Positions 9,905-21,899 of a stretch of 64,000 bases of DNA are shown piece by piece. Positions within the stretch are counted from its first letter, which is position 1, and every line of letters begins with the position of its first letter. Below the pieces are notes generated by a model. The model worked only from the letters and a program-made list of their open reading frames with translations, was not told the DNA's origin and did not search any database. The stretch is taken from assembly GCF_000221225.1 (NCBI RefSeq), contig NW_006383032.1:2790001-2854000 (forward strand), given 5' to 3'. The translations under genes were made by a program, and so were the position numbers. The DNA is from Thermochaetoides thermophila DSM 1495. Its lineage: Eukaryota > Ascomycota > Sordariomycetes > Sordariales > Chaetomiaceae.

Positions 9905-12900
9905 ATGGGGTAAGTCGATTACACGACTACAGGCAGTCGCGTGGTCTTGTCGCCATCTTGCAAACTGTTGCTGACTTCTATCGCTCAGTGTCCCCAAGTT
10001 CTTCAGGTGGCTCTCTGAGCGCTACCCTGCCATTTCGCAGCTCATTGCCGAGAACCGGATTCCCGAGTTCGACTGTCTCTACGTGCGCGAGCCTCCCGGA
10101 AGCCCGAATTGCTTCTTGACCCAGAGTTCCCCCGCTGACCGTCTCTCATAGTTGGACATGAATGGCATCATCCACAATTGCACACACAAGGATGTTGACG
10201 ATGTGCACTTCCGTCTTACCGAGGAGGAAATGTTCATTGCCATTTTCAACTACATCGAGCACCTCTTTGGGAAAATCAAGCCGAAGAAGCTCTTCTTCAT
10301 GGCTGTCGACGGTGTTGCCCCGCGCGCCAAAATGAACCAGCAGCGCGCAAGGCGCTTCCGGACCGCTCTGGATGCTGAGAGGGCCCGTGAAAAGGCCCTC
10401 CGCGAAGGCAAAGAGCTCCCAAAGGAAGAGCCCTTTGACAGCAACTGCATTACGCCAGGTGTGCATGCCCTGCTCGGTCTTTCTATTGCTGTTCCCATTC
10501 TGTGTTTTGTCCGCCGCTGACTCTTCGATCTTCTTTTTTTTTTCCCACCAGGCACCGAGTTTATGGCGAAGCTTTCCCTGCAGCTGAAGTATTTCATTAA
10601 CAAGAAGGTCTCCGAGGACAGGGATTGGCAGGGACCCGAAATTGTTCTCTCCGGCCATGAAGTCCCCGGCGAGGGAGAGCACAAGATTATGGAGTACATT
10701 CGTAATGCCCGTGCCCAGCCTGACTACAACCCCAACACTCGTCATTGTCTGTACGGACTCGACGCCGACCTTATTATGCTCGGTCTCTTGAGCCATGATC
10801 CCCACTTCTGTCTTCTTCGTGAGGAGGTGACGTTTGGCCGCCAAGCAAAGCACAAATCCAAAGAGCTCGAGCATCAGAATTTTTATCTCTTGCACCTCTG
10901 CATAGTGCGAGAGTACCTGGAACTCGAGTTTCAGGAGTTGAAAGAGCCGGGTGCAATACCTTTCCCGTTTGACATGGAACGGGTTATTGATGACTTTATC
11001 CTCATGGCTTTCTTCGTCGGCAACGACTTCTTGCCGAACCTGCCACGCCTTCACATCAATGAAGGCGCCTTGGCCCTCATGTTCAAAATATACAAAAAGG
11101 TGCTTCCCAAGTGCGATGGCTACATTAACGAGAATGGCAAGGTTAACCTTGACCGTCTCAAAATTCTCCTGGAGGAATTGGAGCAAGAGGAATATCGATT
11201 TTTTGAACAGGAGCACGAAGATACCAAGTGGCTCCAGGGCAAGAAGATGCTCGAGAACAATGAGGCCGAGCAGGCAAAAGCGAAAGCCAAAGGAAAGCTC
11301 ATCATCAGCCCGAGCCAGAAGGCTTTGTGGAAGCAGAAGATTCGTAAATGGCTGCTCAACAGTACCTCCCCGACTCTGGATCTTGGCGCCGATCTCAATG
11401 CGGCCGACCGCAAGTTTGTCGAGGACCTTGCTGAGGCCGCTCATATCGAATGGGCTACCAAGCCAGACGATGACGGTATTCGGCATCTCGTCCTGTCTCG
11501 TCCGGTCATGGACGAAGATGACGAAGAGGATGAAGAGGCCCACGCGGCGCTTTACCGCATTGCTAAGAGATACGACAACGCCCAGGTGCTCGATCTTTCC
11601 TCGGAGGAAGCCAAGGCTGCTGTCCAGGAGAAGTACAAGCAGAAATTCCAGGAATGGAAGGACAAGTACTACCTCTCAAAGATGGACGGCTGGACTCCGC
11701 AGAACCTGGAGCAGGAGCTAAAGAAGATGGCCGAGAACTACGTACAGGGGCTTCAGTGGGTATTATATTATTACTACCGTGGTATTGCTTCTTGGCCTTG
11801 GTTCTACGGCTACCACTACGCCCCCATGATCTCGGACGTCGTAAAAGGTCTGGGTGCGGACCTCAATTTCAAGCTTGGCCAGCCGTTCAGGCCGAATGAG
11901 CAGCTTATGGGCGTTTTGCCGGATCGCAGCAAGAAGATCGTCCCTAAGGTCTACTGGGATCTCATGACCGACCCGAACTCGCCCATTATCGACTTCTACC
12001 CTCGCGAGTTTGAGCTGGATCTGAACGGCAAGAAGATGGACTGGGAAGCCGTCGTCAAGATCCCCTTCATTGACGAGAAGAGGCTTCTGGAGGCCATGGC
12101 CCCCAGAAATGCCTTGCTCACTGAGGAAGAGAAGGCGCGCAACGAGTTTGGCGTGCCCCTCAAGTTCACATACTCGGAGGATGTGGACTTTGTTTATCCC
12201 TCTTCGCTTGTTGACGTCTTCCCTCCTATTTTCCACTGCCACTGCGTCGAGAACATCTTCGATCTCCCTCCTATGGAGGGTCTGGAGTACAGGGCCGGCT
12301 TGGCCGAAGGCGCACTGCTCAACGTGGAGGCTCTGGCTGGCTTTCCAACGCTGGCTACTTTGCCGTACACGGCCAGCCTTGCGTTTCACGGCGTCAATGT
12401 GTTCCAGCAAGAAAGCCGCAATGAGAGCATGATTGTGCGCTTGACCGATTCTCATTTGCGCACCAAGATCGATACTGCCAAAGTTAAGCTCGGCCAGCGG
12501 TGCTTTGTTGGATATCCGTTCCTGCAAGAAGCAAAGGTTGTTGCCGTGTCTGATGAACTATTTGAGTACACTCTGGCCAGCGATGGCAGTGGCCAAGTTA
12601 TTGAAAGGCACCACACCCCGCGTGAGATTGAAGAGTGGAAGAAGAAGGCCGAGAGGATCGAGAACTTTTACAGCAAGCGTTTGGGCATCCTGATCGGGCC
12701 CGTCGAGTCCTTGGTGACTGTCCATATGCTCAAGGGCCTGAGAAAGACCGACGAAGGCGCTACAGTCAAGGAGTATGGGGAGGTTCCGGGAATGGAGACC
12801 GACTACGCCGCTCAGATAATTGTCGATGAAGTCGTCAACGAAGATGAACGCTTCATTGAGCAAGCCGCGCTCCCGATCGAGGAAGAGTTCCCGGTCAAGT

Positions 12901-14531
12901 CGAATGGCTTTTTCGTCGGCGACTACAACTACGGCCAGCCTCTGGAAGTTGTTGGCTACACTAAAGACGGCAAGCTTTCCATCTGGCTGGCCGTTCCAAC
13001 CGCGCGCGAGCCAGAATTCGCCAAGCAGATTATCCACGAGGCACATAGAAGCCAGCTCTACCAACCTTCATACATGGTCGCAAAGCAGTTGGGCCTCCAT
13101 CCTCTGACTCTCAGCAAGATCACATCGTCGTATTATGTCCGGACGGTTGGTGATCTACGGGTCAACTTGGGTTTGAACCTAAAGTTTGAGAGCAAGAAGC
13201 AAAAGGTGCTGGGCTATTCTAGCAAGTCTGCCACCGGCTGGGAGTTTAGCCAAGCAGCTGTGCTTTTGATCAGCGAGTACATGCGGCGCTTTCCTGATTT
13301 CTTTGCGGCTATTGTGAAGAATCCATCGGGCTCTGAGTTGAACGAGACGGACCTGTTCCCTGATCCCGCCTATGCGACGGCCAGAGTTAAGGAGATCGGT
13401 GCCTGGCTGAAGACGCTGAAGACCAGCTCGATGGAGCGTGTTCCTCTCGATGCAGAGCAGCTTGATTCTGATGTCGTTATGCGGCTTGCCGCGAAAGCCG
13501 ATGAACTCGGCCTGGGCAACCAGCAGACTGTGTCCAAGAAGATGAATGGTGTCCCGCGTAATGCCGTCATCCGACCGGAGGATGCCGAGCATCGCCTTGG
13601 CAATCAAGTCTTTTCCCTGGGCGACCGTGTTGTCTATGTCGCCCGGAAGGGCAAGGTCCCGATCGCGTTTAGGGGCACGGTTGTTGGCATTAGTAGGACG
13701 CCAACCAACAAGCTCATCGACGTCGTCTTTGACGTCACCTTCCTCAGCGGCACCACGCTTGGCGATCGTTGCCCGCCATTCCGAGGCCAGACTGTGCCAT
13801 CCAACGTTCTTCTTAACCTGACCAACCGCCAGCTTGTCGTGGAGACCAAAGCAGGGCAACTTCGCAGGGCCCCCATCAACCCCTCGGTCACAACTCTGAC
13901 TGCTCACGGCGGCTACATGTTGAATGGCAAGAAGTATCGCGATGCTCCCGCTCCGCCCCCTCTGCAGGCTCCTTACCGCAGCGTTGTCAACGGCTCAGCC
14001 AATTCCCGTGGTGGTGCCAATACCCCTCGCGGCGGCAGTCGTGGTGGCGGTCGCAACGGTTCTCCTGCACACGCCAACCTCCCTCATCGTCCTGCTCCTC
14101 AGCACCAAAACCATCAACCGCAGCAATCCCATCCACAGCAGCAGATTAACGGCCATCATGCCCCTGGCGGTGCCCGCGGCGGTCGTGGTGGCCCCGCGGG
14201 CACCCTCCCGTTCCGCGGAGGCCGTGGAGGTGGCGCTCCCCGCGCCGGGTTCGCCACGCCTCAACGGGGCGGCGCTGGCTTCCTCCCTGGCAACGTTGGT
14301 GCTGGTATCCCGCACCCCGCGTCGGCCCCACCTATGTACTCTGCTGTGCCGCCCCCGCCGAGCCTGGATGCTCCTGCTCGTGGAAGTGGTCGAGGACGTG
14401 GGCGTGGCGGCGTTGCTCGGGGTGGTAACCGAGGTGGTCGTGGTAGGGGTGGGGTTAGTCGCGGTAGTGTGCCGGCTGCTCAGGCGGCGTCCCAACCTCC
14501 TCAAGTTGCGGCGTCCGCCTCTCAGGGTTAG
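9905..14531 (+). CDS. XRN1: 5'-3' exoribonuclease 1
   Basis: Cytoplasmic exonuclease that degrades decapped mRNA; 1461 residues. Exons: 9905-9909 (only ATGGG), 9989-10082, 10152-10458 and 10552-14531. The join ATGG|G then TGTCCCC gives the family start MGVPKFFRWLSERYP. Catalytic acidic residues are visible: D35 in LDMNGIIHNCTH, E177/E179 in GHEVPGEGEH, and D206/D208 in YGLDADLIMLGL. The following helical and SH3-like regions are of normal length. The C-terminal 200 or so residues are disordered, with many RGG/GRG motifs plus a His/Gln-rich patch, a likely RNA- or P-body-interacting tail and target for arginine methylation. Introns crowd into the first 650 nt, and the last exon is 3980 nt. Confidence 0.97.
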
Positions 14532-15110
14532 GGGGCCTCGGGATGGCAGGCAGCTGAAGAGAGTGGCCTGGCTGGAGATGAGATATAAAGAGTTTCGGAT
14601 GAAGGCGATGGTGGTCTGAAGATGGATTAAGAACAGAATGTGGCATGATCTTCAGATACTTGGGCATGTTGAGATAAGTTGTCGTTCATGGCATGTCGGG
14701 ACACAAGTCGATCGTCATCATATGGGTGAGATCCAAAGTCTCTCTCGGGAGGAGTTTGTGGCTCGTTTTGGGGAGTAGTCTTGTTTCACTCATCTACTTG
14801 GCTGACGGGTGTCATGATAATGTACGGATATTGCATGTAAGGCTATTGTACCGGTCTTGATCATTGCAAAAAGGTTCTCATAAGGAGGAAAAAGGGGGGG
14901 GGCGCAAGGGGGCAGGGATAGCGAACACGACACCACGATACCCCGGCGGCGGCATTCTCTCGAGAACATGCATTAATCGAGCGTGGAATGGATAGAGAGG
15001 TAGTCCTATGAAATACAGCGATGGTCATTCCTAAACAAACAGAAAAGAACACGTTTATATGTAGTTTGCTTACTGATCTACCTGACCTAGACCCCTAAAA
15101 CTCCCTGCTT
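14532..15110. other. Convergent XRN1/SPC3 3' region
   Basis: 3' UTRs of XRN1 and SPC3. There is a G run at 14894-14902. I see no gene, RNA or repeat. Confidence 0.5.
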
Positions 15111-15941
15111 TCAATGGCTCGCATCGATCTTCCTCGCCCCTCCTTCTTCCCTCTTCTTTATGGCTGGCAAGGAGAACCTCTTGCTAACATTCTTCTTGAT
15201 AGCCTTCCACTTGAAGAAGTCGGTGTCCTGGTTCCAGGTTAGGACGCCGACCCACGGCTGCACGTTGTAGTGCACGCGCAGTACCACGTCCTCGATCTCG
15301 GCCATCTTGCCGGAGGGGTGGGTGATTTGGTACTTGGGGCGCTGGTTTCTGATTGAGAGCTTGCCGCTAATTGGTTGTTAGTCTATAGTCCTCACTCTGA
15401 CCGCGTGATATATTGGGGCAAACGTACCGGCTAGGGTCGATGGACTTCCCCTGAGCGCTGCGGATCAGCTTTTTCTTGGCGATGGGGCCCAGGTTCGCCA
15501 GGTGGTCGGCGCTAGGGGACGTGATGATGCTGTCCCAGATGACGGCCTGGTTGGTGGCGTTCTGGCCAGGAGCGGACGGCCACTCGGCCGTCACGTACAC
15601 AAAGAGTTGCTTGGTGTTCCAGGTGAAGAGCGATGACAGGTCGGCGTCGAGAGAGAACTTGATAATGGCATATTCCTCCTTCTTGGGAGAGTAGTAGTGT
15701 GGTCGGCCTTTGACTCTGGGAGGGGAGAAGAATGTTAGCGCCCGGTTTTACGCACAGAGAGCCTGGACTGGCAAGAAAGAGCCGGGCCAACTTACACTTG
15801 GACATTGGTCGGCTTGATCACGCCCACGCTAGGGGTGCGCGGCGCAAGGAAGTCCGTGGCAGCTATGAGGGCAGCGACAACACAGACTACCGTTGTGAAG
15901 AATCCGAAGGTGTTTTGGACGCGGACGAGGGATGAATACAT
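15111..15941 (-). CDS. SPC3: Signal peptidase complex subunit 3
   Basis: Single-pass ER membrane subunit of signal peptidase (SPC22/23 family); 229 residues. Exons: 15941-15796, 15715-15428 and 15366-15111, total 690 nt. The N-terminus MYSSLVRVQNTFGFFTTVVC leads into one hydrophobic segment (to about residue 30). The lumenal domain carries family features: FSLDADLSSLFTWNTKQLFVYV, the NATNQAVIWDSII segment with an N-glycosylation sequon at NAT, and near the end YNVQPWVGVLTW. The C-terminus is basic. In yeast the orthologue is essential for signal peptide cleavage. The gene is divergent from HID1, another secretory-pathway gene, across about 600 bp. Confidence 0.95.
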
Positions 15942-16428
15942 GGTGGGCGACGGGGTATGACCGAATGTCTGCCTCTAAGTCTTCAAAAGGTTGGATTTTC
16001 TTACTTCGGGGACGGGCTCGGGGCCTTAGTTGAGTGTAGAATCGGCCACTTGTAATCCGTATGCATAGGAGAGATATGGCGATCATCACCTTGGCCCTGT
16101 CATGGGCCAACTTGCAGTTCTAAGCACGGCGCCGGAACGGTCGTCGTGTGACTTTGGTCTGGGATATTTGTTAACTGCAAACTGGGGGTCGCTGTTTGAT
16201 GCTCGCGATAACGATGAGGCCAGATCGCACACTGGGTCCATGCATCAATCGGGGGTCCAAACCAGCAAGGTTCATGAAACCCGGGGGGTATCAGCTTGGC
16301 GCTGCAGATTTCCCCGCCAGATGGTGGGGGATATTTTCAAGGGTTAGGGTTGTGTTAGGCTGCAAAGAAGGCAGTGATGCAACTAACACATGGACCAGCT
16401 TCCTTGTAGCATCATCGTCATCGTTGTT

Positions 16429-16472
<44 letters not shown>

Positions 16473-16548
16473 TTTACCTTTCCGCCTTTGCAGCTACAAC
16501 CACCTGCTTAACCGTGTCAGAACAAAATGCATCCAGCCGAGTAGCACA
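15942..16548. other. Divergent SPC3/HID1 upstream region
   Basis: About 600 bp shared by two secretory-pathway genes. The only obvious structure is the GTC microsatellite just upstream of the HID1 ATG, listed separately. Confidence 0.5.
16428..16465. repeat. GTC trinucleotide microsatellite
   Basis: About 12 tandem GTC/CGT units, 84 nt upstream of the HID1 start. The run is open in one frame as poly-Val but is not part of the conserved protein, so it is most likely leader or promoter sequence. Its length is likely to vary between strains. Confidence 0.9.
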
Positions 16549-19500
16549 ATGGGCGCAAGCGATTCTAAGCTCGTTTTCAAAAAGGGCATCTTCCGCTTGT
16601 CGGAAGAACGCCACATTCCATCTGACGACCCGTCCTGGGCCGCGGTGAGTTTCGCGTTGTCACAGCTGCAGAGACCGCTTGTTGTCGCAGTAGCTGCTGT
16701 GAGATGCACTGTACTGACTTTAGATATTTTGACAGTTCTGGGAGCTTCCCGAGTCAGCCGAGGACATCTTCAGCCTTTTCGCCCCTGCCGACATCCGGCG
16801 CACCCGTGACAATGCCCTTGAGAACCTCGAGACATTGATACAGACCGTGACGGGGCATCTGTTCATGCTTCGCCACCATCCCTCTTTTCCTGACCCAGAA
16901 CTAGCTCCAGACCGAGAGGCGCTCAACTGTATCCGTGTCCTGACCCGCATCCTCCCGTTTATCTATGAGAAGGAAGCCTTGCGCGAGTGGGAGTACCGTG
17001 TGTTTTGGTCTCCTCGTCGTAGGAAGACACGCAAGGCGTCCATTGCCAGTGAGGTCTTGTTTGATGGAGGGGCTGCGGATGCAGACGGGAATATCAAGAC
17101 ACCGGCAGAGGATTATGAGGAGGTGAAGCCGCTGGCAGAAGAGCTCATCGATACCCTGCTGGACTTCCTCTTCTTCTCGGAGTTGACCGTCCCCAAGGCA
17201 CCACATGGCAAGCCGAAGGTCACTTATGCCATTTGGCAGAGCGGTGTGGGTTGCAACACGTCAATACCTACTACTAAGGACCATGAGAATAATCGGTGTG
17301 AGGTGTTGCGTCTGCTGTTGACGTTGGCCAGCCAGAGCATGTACCTGTCGCCGAGTGTCCTGCCCCAGCAAGGAGTCAAGGCTCTCACTTACATCTGCAC
17401 CTGTCCTGACAAGCAGACCGTTCTCTCCGTGCTATGCTCTTTGCTCAATACCGTCAGTCTCCCTCGCCCGCCGGCTCTCTCTCCTTCTCTCCCTCTCGGA
17501 GGCATGGTGTAAGCTAACCCCTGACTAGACCCTCAAGTACAACCCAGCAAGCTGGAGGGTACCATACAATACTCTCGTCTTCAAAGACCCCAGGGAGGTG
17601 CTTATCACATATGCCCTTCAGTTCCTTCTGACGACGCTGCTCTACCCCATCCCTGAAGAGCCGGGTCTCCCAACTCCCAAGAACTACTACCGCCACTACC
17701 TCGGCCGTCTTCACCGGCCCCAAGACTTCCAGTTCGTCGTGGACGGCATCACCCGTGTCCTGAACCAACCCCTTCATACTACGGCAGCCTTACTTCCTGG
17801 TTCCCAGACCACGGTGCGGTTCGCCCCTGAGATTATCATGCTCTTTTGGGAAATTCTGCAGTGCAACAAGCGGTTCAGGGCCTTCATCGTGGACACGGAG
17901 AGGGCGCATGACTTTATCGTCTTGATCCTCTTCTATGCTCTCGAGTATAAGACGGACACGTCCAAGCAAGGAGTCGTCCGAATGTGTGCCTTCATCTTAC
18001 AGACACTCAGCGTGGAAAAGAATTTTGGTGTCAACCTTAACAAGGCATTTGAGGCACAGGATACCCTACCTCCTGCTATACGCATTGCCGGTTTTAAGGG
18101 CACATATGCAGACTTCCTCATCCAGGTAGGTTGAGGCTTCAGAGCTCGATAGTTTATACTGAACCCAGACTAACCGATCCAAGTCCATCTACAATCTGAT
18201 CACCACAAGCCAGGGAAAGCTCACAGCAATCTATCCTGCACTCCTGGCTGTGATCAACAACATCGCCGCCTATCTCGAAGGGCTGAGTGCAACCACATGT
18301 TCCAAGCTCATCCAGTTGTTCAGTTCCATGTCCTCACCCTCCTTCCTGTTGGCCAACGAGACGAACCATCGCCTACTGCGGTCGTTGCTCGAGGCTATGA
18401 ATGCCATTATCGAGCATCAATATGAGAGTACGCTCATGATGCTCACCTCCAATTCAGAACCAAGAGCTAATACAAGCCACAGAAAACGCCCAGTTCATCT
18501 ATTCAATCCTCAGACACAGAAAACGATTCGAAGCCCTGCGATCTTTCACTCTTGAAAGCGGCCAGGAAGAGATCGAGCGGCGCAACCGGCATCGCAAGGA
18601 CAGCGGTGCCGACCCCTTCGAGCCAAGCTCAACAAGAACCTCGGTCGACAGCGTTAGAAGCCCAACGGCACCACTCTCTCGAGCTCCAACCCTCGGCGAT
18701 GTCCCCGAGGATGGCACGTTCGCCATCGGCGACGAGTCCGACAGTGACAACGACCACGAAACCGAGGAGACACGCCCCACACCCGCCACATCGACCCCCA
18801 ACGACACGCCCTCCGCAGCAGCTTCCTCCGCAGGCGACGTTGACGACGTGCCCCGGCAGTTGCAGGGCATGTCGGAGAAGGCTCGCGGCAAGCTGCCGGC
18901 CGGCTCATGCCCGCACGATTTTACTTTCTCCCGGCAAAACAGCACCACAAATTTGGGGAGTTTGTCTGGGCCTGGGCCTACGAGCGGAATGCATCACCAG
19001 GCAGGCGGCTCATTCGAACCCACGGCGCAGTGGATCGATAGTTGGCTGCCTGAACTCCCGCTGCATACCATCTTGACTGTCCTTCAGCAATTGTCGGCGC
19101 TACTCCCGCGGCAGGCTATCTCCTCTTCTACTTCCTCAACAACCCCGTCTTCTCAGAGCCCCTCTTCTGCTACTGCCCCCGAATATGCCCCAGCCATCCC
19201 ATCATCCACCCTCCTCTCCCAAATCCGCACCACCCACCTCATCGGTATCGACCCCTCCCCCATCAGAATCCACTCCTTCGAATGGTCCCCCCTCGCCCTA
19301 GGCTGGTACGAGTCCCTCCTCTGGGGGCTGATTTTCTTTGCGGAAATGCAGGTCACGGCACGTGGCACCGTCGGCGTGTGGAATGCGGCACAGGCGGGGA
19401 TAAAGCTGTTTCGTGTGCAGGAGACTGCGCCGCAGGGGCCGAGCCTGACGAGTCCTAGGGGCGCGGTTGATGCAGTGGGGAGTAATATTGTCGAGAGAAT

Positions 19501-19672
19501 TGGCACGGGTTTGGGGGGGATTACGTTGGGGGGGATTGGGAGGGGGGTTGTCCAGGGACAAGGGCAGGGGCAAAGGCAAGGGCAAGGGCAAGGGCAGACT
19601 TCTCCTGAAAGGAGGTGTGAGAGTGATGGGGGGTTTGAAAGGGGAGAGGGTTTGCCTTCTTTTGTACAGTGA
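16549..19672 (+). CDS. HID1: HID1 / Ftp105 family protein
   Basis: Member of the HID1 family (S. pombe Ftp105), peripheral proteins of Golgi/TGN membranes. Ftp105 anchors the deubiquitinase Ubp5. Five exons: 16549-16644, 16736-17452, 17529-18125, 18184-18427 and 18477-19672, total 2850 nt, 949 residues. The start is set by MGASDSKLVF, which has the Gly2 and Ser/Lys pattern of N-myristoylated HID1 proteins. Conserved helical blocks run through most of the protein, including FWEILQCNKRFRAFIVD and FIYSILRHRKRFEALR. The latter is restored by removing the 49-nt intron 18428-18476. A disordered Ser/Asp/Glu-rich insert (about 590-680) and a Gly-Gln repeat tail (DNA 19558-19596) are lineage features. 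The last acceptor is AAG rather than CAG/TAG. Confidence 0.93.
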
Positions 19673-20048
19673 TGTTCAGTAGTATATTAACATGGAAAAG
19701 GCGGGGCGCATTGGGCGGCAAAGGCTGGCGGCGTGTTACGGATGTAGTCGTTGAGTTGCATCAGTCAGGTTCAAACCAACTTATGGCTAAATTGCTTACT
19801 GGGAACATTGCACACACTGGGGTCATATCATCTGGTTGACACCGGCTTCCCCTGAGTTTGGGCACTCCCATCATCACGTCTGAAGAAGGCAAGAAGAATG
19901 AACGCCAACAAAAACTTGTTCTCAGTGGGTAGTATCGTAAACGCATAGTCGTAGAAGTTAATATACACCCAAATACTCTACCCCCATCCCTCCCTTCCCT
20001 CCCTTACCACCTCAAACTCGCACACATCCCATATCCATATCACCACCC
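19673..20048. other. Convergent HID1/POM34 3' region
   Basis: 3' UTR sequence. A pyrimidine-rich stretch near 19980-20040 lies next to the POM34 stop. A tRNA B-box-like word at about 19769 lacks a pairing T-stem. Nothing else is seen. Confidence 0.5.
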
Positions 20049-21103
20049 TTAGTATACCCAGTTATTACTCGACGTCCTCCTCCCCCGCTGATACAACCAC
20101 TTGCTATTCGCCTTGACGCTAGCCCCTTTCCCCACCGGCGTCGGCGTCGCCGGCACACCCTCGATCACGCTCTCCCTAAGCCGGCTGTTATTCAGCACGT
20201 GCGCGATCGAAGACGTAGTGCTAACACTGAAAGTGCTGGTGCTGATTGTGCTGGCTGCTAGCGTAGAATTCGTGCTGGCGCCGAACTTGGACGGGCTGTT
20301 GGGCGAGCCGTAGGGGCTTACGCCGCTCGCGGTGCTGGTGTTGCTGATGGCGCGGTGCAGCAGGGGGCTGGCACCTGAGGGGGAGGGGCTGAATTGTTGC
20401 GAGGAGGTGCTTGTCGTGAACTTGGAGGGGGAGAGGTAGATGGGTGCGGCGGGTGAGCCCGCGCCGATGCCGGCTGCACCAGGAGTCGGGCTGCTTGCTG
20501 TTGGGAGAGTAGAGCTCGTGTAGCTCTTGATGCTGGCGGGCGAGCCGGCCAGCGAGGGGGTGCGCGAGTAGCGTGGAGGAGTGCTATAGACGGAGTTGGG
20601 GGTTGCGGGCTTTGAACTCGGAGGCAGGCCCAGGAGCTTGCGCTGCGCGGGAGTGAGGGGGATGTCGGAGAGGTCGTCTACGGGGCGGAAGAGGGGAAGG
20701 AGGGCAATGACGATGTTGGTGAGGGGGATCACGAGAAATACGGCGTGGATCCAGAGGCTGTAGGGCCGTAAACTGGGAAGAATTCTGTTGATTTGTGGTC
20801 AGCGTCGCTGAAGGGAAGAAAAAACGGCCAGCCTGTTAGGGGGAGAAGGAGTGCTCACAGTTGAGATGGGATAGATGGCGAGGCAAAGACGCGGAAGATC
20901 TCCAGCAGCACGATGGCGGCAACATTATAGACGATTTGCCTAACGTTCTTCTCGCCGAAGATGTTCCTACTCTGCCGGCGGGTGATCTCTGCTAGGCGTG
21001 GGTGCTTCCAATTACCGGGGCTCTCTTTGACAGGACCGACAGCGCTGGTAATCTGCTTGACGGGCGTGGACGCGGCCTTCGCTACGGATAATGTGGATGA
21101 CAT
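20049..21103 (-). CDS. POM34: Nuclear pore membrane protein Pom34
   Basis: Transmembrane nucleoporin of 326 residues. Two exons, 21103-20859 and 20784-20049, total 981 nt. Two hydrophobic segments are visible, one around [15 protein letters not shown] and one around [20 protein letters not shown]. The second leads straight into the family signature [20 protein letters not shown]. The C-terminal half is Ser/Thr/Pro-rich and disordered, ending near the basic stretch [14 protein letters not shown]. In yeast Pom34 sits in the pore membrane ring with Pom152. The frame upstream of the start is open for about 150 codons but has no in-frame ATG, so 21103 is the first usable start. Confidence 0.92.
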
Positions 21104-21899
21104 GATGAGGTTGGCGATGCGACCAGAGTCGCGCTGCAATTGGAAGTCGAGGATGTTGGTTTGAATGGTAGGTGATAAGTATCTCAAACCACGAGCGCGA
21201 TCAGAGGCGGAGCGCTCCCAGAACAAAGGAGCGGAAGAAAAAGAAAGATTGCGCAGCCGGCGTCGAGGCTGCAGTCGGTCGCGGTTCGAAGTGTTGTCGT
21301 ATCTGATTCTGCTGTTGCTATTGATTAGTATCACTAGGTGGCCGAAGCCTCGGTGCGCGCGAGCGAGAGATCGCTGCGCGGATGGGTCGTCACTGGTGGT
21401 GATGATGTCGCTTTGTCGCTGTGCCGTTGTTTGGGAAGCGACCAAAAAAGGATGGCGGCATTGCGCGAGCTCGGACAAGGACGCGGGCCCGTAGCGTCTG
21501 GTCGTCTCCACCAGCAACGGCCAGCCGGCAGGGGTCCGAATGACGCCCGCGGCGAGCACCTGTCACCAGCTGTCCACTGTCGGCCATCGGGGCCCCACCG
21601 GGAACACTCCGGTCGGAGCTTCCCCACTGACCGAGCAGCTCATGCTTGCCTTTTCGATGGAAGCCCCACTTACTTGGCTCGATGTCTCCATTGTTCCCCC
21701 GCGGCTCGGTGCTTGGCAACTGCATCTCGGGAGCGAATCCATCGCCTTCTCCTGGAGTCGCCCACTCTCTCCGACCGAGACTATCCCCTCTTATCAAATT
21801 AAAAGTTAAACCCATCTTGACACTTTACGTACTTCGAAACAACAGCAGCGGTGCATCTGGGTATGCATTAGAGACTTGCTGTCAACAGTCAGCACCAGG
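21104..21899. other. Divergent POM34/AMP-binding upstream region
   Basis: About 800 bp of GC-rich shared upstream sequence. It contains long chance open frames on both strands. I see no convincing regulatory motif or RNA gene. Confidence 0.5.

Noticed and set aside
10146..11543. 465-codon minus-strand frame opposite XRN1
   Set aside because: It mirrors the well-supported XRN1 coding frame, has no domain, and long antisense frames are expected opposite GC3-rich genes.
16390..16548. Upstream start for HID1 with a poly-Val segment
   Set aside because: It translates the GTC microsatellite; the conserved protein begins at MGASDSKL with its myristoylation pattern.
19755..19790. tRNA B-box word GTTCAAACC
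   Set aside because: The flanking bases do not form a T-stem and no cloverleaf can be drawn.
21104..21559. 150-codon N-terminal extension of POM34
   Set aside because: The frame is open but has no in-frame ATG, and the extension does not resemble POM34.
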